Under the pieces are notes generated by a model. It made no database searches. It was not told where the DNA came from and worked only from the letters and a program-made list of their open reading frames with translations. DNA of 5,936 bases from an uncultured Prevotellaceae bacterium. Lineage in GTDB: Bacteria > Bacteroidota > Bacteroidia > Bacteroidales > Bacteroidaceae. The position numbers and the translations under genes were made by a program. Below, one piece after another: positions 1 to 5,685 of the stretch (positions within the stretch are counted from its first letter, which is position 1; each line of letters starts with the position of its first letter). Location of the stretch: assembly GCA_902803455.1 (NCBI GenBank), contig CADCQC010000098.1:1-5936 (forward strand). The letters run 5' to 3'.

Positions 1-7
1 CCCATAG

Positions 8-40
8 AAAAAGGCAGTTTAGGTGATTTTCCTAACTACC
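8..40 (-). terminator. Rho-independent terminator of the tRNA gene
   Basis: Read on the minus strand, this is a stem of about ten base pairs (40-31 against 23-13, with one bulged base and one G-U pair), a seven-base loop (30-24) and then five T residues (12-8). It lies about 22 nt past the 3' end of the tRNA, where its terminator is expected. On the plus strand the same hairpin is followed by TTATTTT (41-47), so it might also stop transcription entering from the left edge of the window; that second role is inference. Confidence 0.75.
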
Positions 41-62
41 TTATTTTCAGTGCTTTATTTTG

Positions 63-136
63 TAGCGGGACCCGGGATTGAACCGGGGACCTCATGATTA
101 TGAATCATGCGCTCTAACCAGCTGAGCTATCCCGCC
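63..136 (-). tRNA. tRNA with CAU anticodon, probably elongator tRNA-Met
   Basis: The minus strand folds into a complete 74-nt cloverleaf. The acceptor stem is GGCGGGA paired with TCCCGCT (the first pair is G-U), with discriminator A. The D stem is GCTC/GAGC, and the anticodon stem CATGA/TCATG encloses the loop TTCATAA with anticodon CAT. The T stem is CCCGG/CCGGG around TTCAATC. The 3' CCA is not encoded (the next bases read CAA), so it must be added after transcription, as is usual in Bacteroidetes. The anticodon stem lacks the three G-C pairs of an initiator tRNA, so it is not tRNA-fMet. A CAU tRNA could also be the isoleucine tRNA whose C34 is modified to lysidine; nothing here fully excludes that, so the methionine call is likely but not certain. 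Confidence 0.93.
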
Positions 137-157
137 ATCATTTGCTTTTTGCGGGTG

Positions 158-188
158 CAAAGGTAATCATATTTTTGGAACATGCAAA
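158..188 (-). promoter_or_regulatory. Promoter of the tRNA gene (Bacteroidetes type)
   Basis: On the minus strand there is TTTG (188-185), exactly 19 nt of spacer, then TACCTTTG (165-158). This fits the Bacteroidetes primary-sigma consensus TTTG, 19-20 nt, TAnnTTTG. Transcription would begin near 150-153, leaving a leader of about 15 nt before the mature tRNA 5' end at 136. Confidence 0.8.
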
Positions 189-205
189 AAAAATCGTCAC
201 TTTTA

Positions 206-235
206 TTTGATTCTGATGAAAAAATATTATTTTTG
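206..235 (+). promoter_or_regulatory. Promoter of the START-like gene
   Basis: TTTG (206-209), an 18-nt spacer and TATTTTTG (228-235) match the Bacteroidetes consensus, with a spacer one base shorter than the usual 19-20. The predicted start of transcription is near 240-243, giving a leader of about 110 nt before the ATG at 353. The promoter stands back to back with the tRNA promoter; their two -33 elements are separated by only 17 nt. Confidence 0.65.
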
Positions 236-352
236 CAGACAAATGACCTTCTTGTCGAGTTTAGCCTTAAGAGCCTTCTACTGGCATTTTATCGACATTG
301 ACTCTTTCGCACGATACTGTCTGTGCCGAATCTATTGAAAAAACCTAAGAAA

Positions 353-751
353 ATGAAGAAACAAAAGATCACCGTTGAATATAGCCTGAAATCCACATCA
401 CCCAACATCATTTGGGGCCTGATCAGCACAGAAGGTGGGCTAAGCCGATGGATAGCCGATGATGTGAAAGAAAATAATGGCAAGTTCACCTTCACATGGG
501 GTGACACCTGGAGCCATCATGAAAGTCGCACCGCATCCACACTCGACAAAGCACGCCACAGTTTTCTCCGGCTGCAATGGGACGACGAGACCGATCCTGA
601 CGCCTATCTGGAACTCCGCATGAGCCACTCGGAAGTCACCGGGGGATTCACCTTGCATATCACCGACTTCGCCTTGGAAGAAGATATCGACAGCCTGTAT
701 GATATCTGGGAACAAAATCTGGAACAACTGCGGCAAACCAGCGGTTTGTAA
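353..751 (+). CDS. START-like domain protein (AHSA1/SRPBCC-like fold)
   Basis: This gene encodes 132 residues that I recognise as the small START-like / AHSA1-type protein conserved in Bacteroidales next to the LptF/LptG-type permease. The fold is a helix-grip with a hydrophobic pocket; the ligand and cellular role are not known to me and should not be assumed. Visible landmarks are an N-terminal strand (residues 5-12), W33-I-A-D-D-V after the first helices, the strand FTFTWGD (about 47-53), the acidic segment WDDETDPDAYLELRM (about 80-94), ITDFA (about 106-110) and a C-terminal amphipathic helix. It has no signal peptide or membrane segment, so it is probably cytoplasmic. The frame is open from a GTG at 323, but the ATG at 353 fits the usual family start (MKK...), and the extra ten residues look like leader sequence. 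No clear Shine-Dalgarno is present. The stop is TAA, and a small repeat begins in it. Confidence 0.85.
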   Translation: MKKQKITVEYSLKSTSPNIIWGLISTEGGLSRWIADDVKENNGKFTFTWGDTWSHHESRTASTLDKARHSFLRLQWDDETDPDAYLELRMSHSEVTGGFTLHITDFALEEDIDSLYDIWEQNLEQLRQTSGL

Positions 752-791
752 CCCAGAACGATGATTAGATAACCCTGAATGATGATTTGCA
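750..791. repeat. Two-copy imperfect 21-bp tandem repeat after the START-like gene
   Basis: The 21 bases at 750-770 and the next 21 at 771-791 match at 16 positions, sharing AACCC, GAA and GATGATT at the same offsets. The first copy begins with the last two bases of the TAA stop codon. It looks like a diverged tandem duplication. No hairpin or T-run accompanies it, so it is not a terminator. Confidence 0.6.
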
Positions 792-811
792 CGCTGAAAA
801 CCTCAAAAGTC

Positions 812-843
812 TTTGGCTTTTCTGTCGTTTTTCCGTAACTTTG
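812..843 (+). promoter_or_regulatory. Promoter of the LptF/LptG-family gene
   Basis: TTTG (812-815), a 20-nt spacer and TAACTTTG (836-843) match the Bacteroidetes consensus in every fixed base. The predicted transcription start is near 848-850, which helps fix the start codon: a TTG at 848 in the same frame would be at the very 5' end of the mRNA, whereas the ATG at 884 leaves a 35-nt leader. The permease gene therefore has its own promoter even though it follows the START-like gene closely. Confidence 0.8.
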
Positions 844-870
844 CCGCTTGAAGGTTAAAGCGCCTTCTTT

Positions 871-882
871 GAAACCGGTTTC
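871..882. other. Perfect 12-bp palindrome just before the permease start codon
   Basis: GAAACCGGTTTC is its own reverse complement and ends one base before the ATG at 884, where a ribosome binding site would lie. It is about 22-34 nt after the predicted transcription start. A 5-bp inverted repeat (GAAGG 850-854, CCTTC 863-867) lies just upstream in the same leader. It could be an operator or a small structure affecting translation, but one 12-bp palindrome is expected by chance in a window this size. Confidence 0.4.
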
Positions 883-883
883 C

Positions 884-2812
884 ATGTTGGGGATAAAGAA
901 ACTCTACATACTGATCATCAAGCAGTTTTTACTGCTCTTCGTCGGCACATTCTTCATCAGTCTCTTTGTGCTGATGATGCAATTTATTTGGCAGTATGTG
1001 GAAGCGCTGATCGGAAAAGGACTCACCATCGACATCCTGGGACAGTTTTTCTGGTACATGGCACTGATGATGGTTCCACAGGCCCTGCCATTGGCCATCC
1101 TGCTCTCCTCACTCATCACATTTGGCAACCTCGGCGAGAGCAGTGAGCTGACAGCCATCAAAGCCGCAGGAATATCCTTGATGCAGACCCTGCGCCCGCT
1201 GGCCGTTATCGCCATCGCCATCGCCTGCGGCTCTTTCTATTTCCAAAACAACATTGGTCCCTACTCAAAGAGCAAAATCGCACAGTTGCTCATCTCGATG
1301 AAGCAGAAAAGTCCTGAACTGGAGATTCCAGAAGGTGTGTTCTACGACGGTATCCCGCAATGCAACATCTACGTTCAGAAAAAAGACCTCAATACCGGCA
1401 TGCTCTACGGGGTGATGATCTACAAGATGACCGAGAGCTATGAAGACGCCGCCATCATCCTGGCCGACTCGGGCATGCTACAGTCGACAGCGGAGAAAAA
1501 ACACCTGCTGCTCACCCTCTACAGCGGAGAGTGGTTTGAGAATATGAACTCCTCGGAGTTTGGTGAGAGTGCCACGATCCCCTACCGGCGGGAGACTTTT
1601 TGGAAAAAACGTATCGTGCTCGACTTCGACGGCGATTTCAACCTGGCCGATGCCCAGTCGCTCAGTCAGAACGCACAGGCCAAAAGCCTGAACCAGATCC
1701 GCGAGGGCATCGACTCACTCAACCATACCTACGACAGCATCGGAAGAGCCTATTTCAACGATGCTAAGCGCTTTACCTACAACATCCCCAGCATGCCCAA
1801 GGCCGACTCGCTACGGTCGCTGGCCGACATCCGTTCACGCACCTACGATTTCGACACCCTCTACGCGCACCTGGACATGGAGAAGCAGCGCTCCGCAGTG
1901 AACAATGCCCTCACGAAGGTCAACCAGCACATGAGCGAGCTCGACTTCAAAGGTATGTTGACACAAGATGGTGACTATATGCTCAGGATGCACAAGATGG
2001 AAGCGCTCAACAAGTTTGTGCTCTCCCTGTCGTGCGTGATCTTCTTCTTCATCGGAGCGCCGCTGGGTGCCATCATCCGAAAAGGTGGCCTTGGCGTGCC
2101 CATCATCGTCTCAGTGCTGGTGTTCATCGTCTTCTACATCCTCGACAACGCCGGCTACCGTATGGCCCGTGGCGGCATCTGGTCGGTATGGTTTGGAAAA
2201 TCTCTGGCCACAGCCGTGCTGGCGCCGACAGCCGTGTTCTTCACCTACAAGGCCAACAATGACTCCGCAGTCTTCAATCTCGACTCCTACATCAACCTGG
2301 GTATGCGCATCCTGGGCATGCGCCGCAAACGCAGCGTGATGCATAAGGAAGTGATCATCAATGACCCGGATTACCGTCACGACGCCGAGGAACTCAGCCG
2401 CATCAATGATGAGGTGACCGCCTACTCGCATGACCATAACCTGAAATCACCGCCCAATATCATCAAGGTGTTTTTCAAATACCAGCCCGACAATGAGATT
2501 GAGCGTATCAGCGAGGAACTGGAAGCCGTGATCGAAGACCTGTCGAACACCCGTGACAGGATGATCATCACGCTGTTGGGACATTATCCCGTCGTGTCGG
2601 AAAAAGCGCACACACGCCCCTTCGAGCGTCGCTGGCTCAACATCCTGTCGGCCATCCTCATCCCCTTGGGCGCCTTCCTGTATATCCGCATGTGGGTGTT
2701 CCGCCTGAGACTGCTTGCCGACCTGCGCAAGATCAAACAGACCAATACAAAAATCATCTCACGGATCCAGAAAAAAGGCTTCGACAAAAGCACCCGTCAT
2801 TCCACATTATAA
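884..2812 (+). CDS. LptF/LptG (YjgP/YjgQ) family permease, long Bacteroidetes form
   Basis: This 642-residue inner-membrane protein belongs to the family that, with the ATPase LptB, extracts lipopolysaccharide from the inner membrane and passes it to the periplasmic bridge. Three hydrophobic segments (about residues 13-35, 55-80 and 104-122) come first, then a large periplasmic region (about 125-375) with EIPEGVFYDG at 147-156, then three more segments (about 378-398, 403-423 and 433-452) with IRKGG between the first two. The loop GESSEL (84-89) sits where the family contacts LptB. Classic LptF and LptG have about 360 residues. This one has an enlarged periplasmic region and an extra C-terminal domain of about 190 residues, charged and helical, with another hydrophobic segment at about 584-604. 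I recognise that form from Bacteroides homologues. The ATG at 884 fits those homologues (MLxIKKL). I cannot tell LptF from LptG, so no symbol is given. The stop codon lies inside the first copy of a tandem repeat. Confidence 0.92.
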   Translation: MLGIKKLYILIIKQFLLLFVGTFFISLFVLMMQFIWQYVEALIGKGLTIDILGQFFWYMALMMVPQALPLAILLSSLITFGNLGESSELTAIKAAGISLMQTLRPLAVIAIAIACGSFYFQNNIGPYSKSKIAQLLISMKQKSPELEIPEGVFYDGIPQCNIYVQKKDLNTGMLYGVMIYKMTESYEDAAIILADSGMLQSTAEKKHLLLTLYSGEWFENMNSSEFGESATIPYRRETFWKKRIVLDFDGDFNLADAQSLSQNAQAKSLNQIREGIDSLNHTYDSIGRAYFNDAKRFTYNIPSMPKADSLRSLADIRSRTYDFDTLYAHLDMEKQRSAVNNALTKVNQHMSELDFKGMLTQDGDYMLRMHKMEALNKFVLSLSCVIFFFIGAPLGAIIRKGGLGVPIIVSVLVFIVFYILDNAGYRMARGGIWSVWFGKSLATAVLAPTAVFFTYKANNDSAVFNLDSYINLGMRILGMRRKRSVMHKEVIINDPDYRHDAEELSRINDEVTAYSHDHNLKSPPNIIKVFFKYQPDNEIERISEELEAVIEDLSNTRDRMIITLLGHYPVVSEKAHTRPFERRWLNILSAILIPLGAFLYIRMWVFRLRLLADLRKIKQTNTKIISRIQKKGFDKSTRHSTL

Positions 2813-2907
2813 TCATCATCAATCATACTACAATATAAGAAACAGTCATTCCACATTATAACAAACTATCATCCCACATTATAACAAACTATCATCCCAC
2901 ATTATAT
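2796..2907. repeat. Tandem array with 23-bp period between the permease gene and ribBA
   Basis: A 17-nt core, consensus (A/G)TCAT(T/C)CCACATTATAA, occurs at 2796-2812, 2845-2861, 2868-2884 and 2891-2907, and in a worn form (14 of 17 bases) at 2822-2838. The last four are exactly 23 nt apart, with a 6-nt linker close to CAAACT. The first is 3 nt out of register and contains the permease stop codon. Copies at 2796 and 2845 are identical; those at 2868 and 2891 share a T-to-C change and differ only in their last base. The array fills almost the whole gap and ends 7 nt before the ribBA ATG. It has no TAnnTTTG box, hairpin or CRISPR-like unique spacers. A riboflavin-sensing (FMN) riboswitch is not apparent. 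Its function is unknown. Confidence 0.85.
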
Positions 2908-2914
2908 AAAATAG

Positions 2915-4123
2915 ATGGAAACAATCATCACAGACAGCATAGAAAGTGCGGTGAAAGACTTCAAAGAAGGAAAATTTGTGATCGTGGTCGACGATGAAGA
3001 CCGCGAGAACGAAGGCGACCTCATCATCGCAGCAGAAAAAATCACTGCAGAGAAAGTGAACTTCATGCTGAAGCATGCCCGTGGCCTTCTCTGCGCCCCT
3101 ATCACCATCGAGCGCTGCAAGGAACTCGACTTGCCCCGACAGGTGTCGGACAACACCTCGCTCCTGGGCACTCCTTTCACCATCACCATCGATAAGATAG
3201 AAGGTTGCTCGACAGGGGTGAGCGCCCATGACCGTGCCGCCACCATCAAGGCCCTCGCCGACCCCACCTCTACGGCTGCCACCTTCGGCCGCCCCGGACA
3301 TATCAATCCCCTTTACGCCCAAGACCATGGAGTGCTGCGCCGCAGCGGGCACACCGAGGCCGCCATCGACCTGTGCCATCTCGCCGGACTCTATCCTGCC
3401 GGCGCGCTGATGGAGATCATGAATGAGGACGGATCGATGGCACGTCTGCCCGAACTGTCAATCATGGCCAAGGAATATGGCATCAAACTGATCACCATCA
3501 AGGACCTGATCGCCTACCGCCTGCAAAGAGATTCACTCATCGAAGTAGGCAACGAGGTGGACATGCCCACCATCTACGGGCATTTCAAGCTCATCCCCTT
3601 CCGGCAGAAAAGCAACGGACTGGAGCATTTCGCACTCATCAAGGGCAGTTGGAGCAACGACGACCCCGTGATGGTGAGGGTCCATTCCTCATGCTGCACC
3701 GGCGACATCATCGGCAGCCAGCGCTGCGATTGTGGCGAGCAACTGCACAAATCCCTCGAAATGATCGAGAAAGAAGGCAGAGGCGTGCTGGTCTATATGC
3801 AGCAGGAAGGCCGGGGAATCGGTCTGATGAACAAGATCGCCGCCTACAAACTGCAAGAACAAGGCTACGACACGGTGGATGCCAACACACACCTCGGTGT
3901 CAAGCCCGACGAGCGCGACTATGGTTGCGGCGCTCAGATGCTGCGTCACCTGGGCATCCACAAAATGCGGCTGCTCACCAACAATCCCGTGAAGCGAGTG
4001 GGCCTCGAGGCATATGGTCTTGAAATCGTGGAGAATATCCCTATCGAGACCACCCCCACCCCCTACAACATCCACTATCTCAAGACAAAAAAAGAGCGGA
4101 TGGGGCATAACCTGCATCTGTAG
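2915..4123 (+). CDS. ribBA: Bifunctional 3,4-dihydroxy-2-butanone 4-phosphate synthase / GTP cyclohydrolase II
   Basis: This 402-residue cytosolic enzyme supplies both branches that feed riboflavin synthesis: the N-terminal half makes dihydroxybutanone phosphate from ribulose 5-phosphate, and the C-terminal half opens GTP to a diaminopyrimidine. In the RibB half the acidic site is DDEDRENEGD (26-35, with R30, E31, E33 and D35), followed by TGVSAHDRA, RPGH (126-129) and GHTEA, with H146 the expected second metal ligand beside E31. In the RibA half the zinc motif is C260-x10-C271-x-C273 within RVHSSCCTGD...RCDCG, followed by QQEGRGIGL, LGVKPDERDYG and LLTNNPVKRVGL. Both catalytic sets look complete and the length is normal for fused RibBA. 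It starts at ATG 2915 after an A-rich leader and stops at TAG. No promoter box lies in the repeat-filled gap upstream, so co-transcription with the permease gene is likely. Confidence 0.97.
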   Translation: METIITDSIESAVKDFKEGKFVIVVDDEDRENEGDLIIAAEKITAEKVNFMLKHARGLLCAPITIERCKELDLPRQVSDNTSLLGTPFTITIDKIEGCSTGVSAHDRAATIKALADPTSTAATFGRPGHINPLYAQDHGVLRRSGHTEAAIDLCHLAGLYPAGALMEIMNEDGSMARLPELSIMAKEYGIKLITIKDLIAYRLQRDSLIEVGNEVDMPTIYGHFKLIPFRQKSNGLEHFALIKGSWSNDDPVMVRVHSSCCTGDIIGSQRCDCGEQLHKSLEMIEKEGRGVLVYMQQEGRGIGLMNKIAAYKLQEQGYDTVDANTHLGVKPDERDYGCGAQMLRHLGIHKMRLLTNNPVKRVGLEAYGLEIVENIPIETTPTPYNIHYLKTKKERMGHNLHL

Positions 4124-4229
4124 GCGACGCCTCCACTGCCGGAGTGCCCATAAAATGAGCAAAATGACAGAAAAAATAAGGTAAAAACGAAATAATGCGA
4201 CATGGTGGCCGTTATAAGAAAAAAATGGT

Positions 4230-4237
4230 TACCTTTG
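4230..4237 (+). promoter_or_regulatory. Probable promoter -7 box of aspC
   Basis: TACCTTTG fits TAnnTTTG and is followed by C, as in the other promoters of this window. No TTTG is found 17-22 nt upstream, so the -33 half is missing or degenerate. The predicted transcription start is near 4242-4244, about 20 nt before the ATG at 4265. That rules out the in-frame ATG at 4202, which lies upstream of the box. Confidence 0.6.
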
Positions 4238-4264
4238 CCCCTAGTATTACTAAATAAAGAAAAA

Positions 4265-5458
4265 ATGGCAAAATTATCAGACCGGCTCATCAGATTAGCT
4301 CCCTCCGCCACACTGGTGATGTCGCAAAAGAGTAATGAGATGAAGGCTCAAGGTATCGACGTCATCAACATGAGCGTGGGTGAGCCTGATTTTAATACGC
4401 CAGACGCTATCAAGGAAAGCGCCAAAAAGGCGGTAGACGACAACTGGTCACGCTATTCGCCCGTCCCAGGCTATGCGGATCTGCGCAAAGCCATCTCCGC
4501 AAAACTCAAGCGCGAGAACAACCTTGATTACTCCATCAACGAAATACTTGTCTCCAACGGTGCCAAGCAGTCGGTGTGCAACGCCATCATGGCGCTTGTG
4601 GACGAAGGAGACGAGGTGATCATCCCTGCACCATATTGGGTGAGCTATCCACAGATGGTGAAACTGGCTGGAGGACAGCCTGTGATCGTGCCCACCGGTT
4701 TTGAGCAGAACTTCAAGATGACCGCCAGCCAACTGGAATCGGCCATCACCCCAAAGACACGCATGCTCATCATCTGCTCCCCGAGCAATCCTACCGGCAG
4801 CGTCTACACCAAGGAAGAGCTGAGAGCCCTGGCTGAGATCATCACCGCCCACGACGACCTCTTCGTGGTGGCCGACTAGATCTACGAGCACATCAACTAT
4901 ACAGGTCACCATGAGAGCATCGCACAGTTTGCCGGCATGCGCGACCGCACCATCATCATCAACGGCGTGTCGAAAGCCTATGCGATGACCGGATGGCGTA
5001 TCGGTTTCATGGCCGCCCCCGAATGGATCATCAAAGGCTGCAACAAACTGCAGGGCCAATATACGAGCGGTCCATGCTCGGTAAGCCAGAAAGCAGCCGA
5101 GGCCGCCTACACCCTCTCTCAAGACTGCGTGGAAGAGATGCGCCAGGCCTTCGAACGAAGACGCGACCTGATCGTAGAACTCGCCAGCGACATCCCGGGC
5201 CTGGAGGTGAACAAACCCGAAGGAGCGTTCTACCTCTTCCCCAAATGCAGCCATTTCTTCGGGAAGCACTATGGTGACAAGACCATCGCCAATTCCACCG
5301 ACCTGGCACTCTACCTCCTTGAGGAAGCCCACGTGGCCACCGTCGGCGGTGATGCCTTTGGCGATCCAGAATGTTTCCGAATGAGCTACGCTACCAGCGA
5401 CGACAACATCAGAGAGGCCCTCCGGCGCATCCGTGAAGCCCTCGAGAGGCTCAAATAA
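4265..5458 (+). pseudogene. aspC: Aspartate aminotransferase gene interrupted by an in-frame TAG
   Basis: The full frame has 397 codons plus a TAA stop and encodes a class I/II PLP-dependent aminotransferase, which would exchange amino groups between aspartate and 2-oxoglutarate in the cytosol. All landmarks are present: VGEPDFNTP, YSPVPGYADLR, the PLP-stacking region PYWVSYP (Y124, W125), SPSNPTG (N175), VAD (D204, pyridine nitrogen), I-Y207, the Schiff-base lysine in SKAYAMTGWRIG (K237) and the substrate-binding R372 in FRMSYA. The single defect is TAG at 4877-4879 (codon 205), where the family has Glu in 'D-E-I-Y'; GAG to TAG needs one base change. Termination there yields 204 residues without K237 and hence no activity. 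The downstream half has an ATG at 4937 but no clear ribosome binding site. No frameshift or other decay is visible, so this is either a recent mutation or a sequence error. The ATG at 4265 follows A-rich AAAGAAAAA. Confidence 0.9.
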
Positions 5459-5685
5459 CAGCTGAGGGTGCGCTCAGATATAGGTCAAGTGAAAATATAC
5501 TGCCAAAACTTTTGTTAAATTTATTTAAACACCATCAAAGTTTCGGCTAAATTATTAACTTTGCGAAGTTATTTACCTAATGTTGAGAGACACCTGAACA
5601 AGACAATCTTTATCAATACCATATTCATTGAGATTTGTACAACTTAATTTATTAATAACTTAAATCAACAAATTAAAAAAAAATT
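5459..5685. other. Intergenic region and leader between aspC and exbB
   Basis: It begins with a weak 5-bp GC-rich hairpin (CTGAG 5462-5466, CTCAG 5473-5477) that lacks a T-run and is not a convincing terminator. An AT-only inverted repeat follows (TTAAAT 5515-5520, ATTTAA 5523-5528), then the promoter box at 5556-5563. The transcribed leader would be about 115 nt, strongly AT-rich near the gene. It contains a five-codon ATG-to-TGA reading frame at 5580-5597, probably by chance. I see no riboswitch or RNA gene. Confidence 0.5.
5556..5563 (+). promoter_or_regulatory. Probable promoter -7 box of the exbB-like gene
   Basis: TAACTTTG, followed by C, fits TAnnTTTG and is identical to the box of the permease gene. 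No TTTG is found at the usual distance upstream; the nearest clear one (5511-5514) is 41 nt away. Transcription would start near 5569, giving an unusually long, AT-rich leader for this window. Confidence 0.6.

Noticed and set aside
848..883. TTG start at 848 for the permease gene
   Set aside because: It coincides with the predicted transcription start, and the added twelve residues do not fit the family N-terminus, which begins at ATG 884.
2796..2907. CRISPR array or FMN riboswitch before ribBA
   Set aside because: The linkers between copies are only 6 nt and similar to each other, so they are not spacers. The region lacks the conserved paired helices of an FMN riboswitch and is too A/T-simple to fold into one.
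2879..3379. Minus-strand open frame of 166 codons over the repeat array and start of ribBA
   Set aside because: It is opposite the well-supported RibB active-site region, and its end runs through the repeats. No start signals or recognisable protein features were seen.
4124..4160. Terminator hairpin after ribBA
   Set aside because: Only 4-bp pairings (CACT/AGTG or CTCC/GGAG) can be formed and no T-run follows, so a terminator is not supported.
4877..4879. Pyrrolysine or a global change of the TAG codon
   Set aside because: ribBA in the same window stops at TAG (4121-4123) at its expected C-terminus. The aspC position is Glu in the family and the pattern is a one-base change from GAG. Nothing in the window encodes pyrrolysine machinery.
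4448..5332. A 294-codon open frame on the minus strand across aspC
   Set aside because: It lies wholly inside the aspC frame, whose protein is clearly recognisable by family motifs. The antisense translation resembles no family and has no promoter box or leader, so it reflects codon usage of the real gene.
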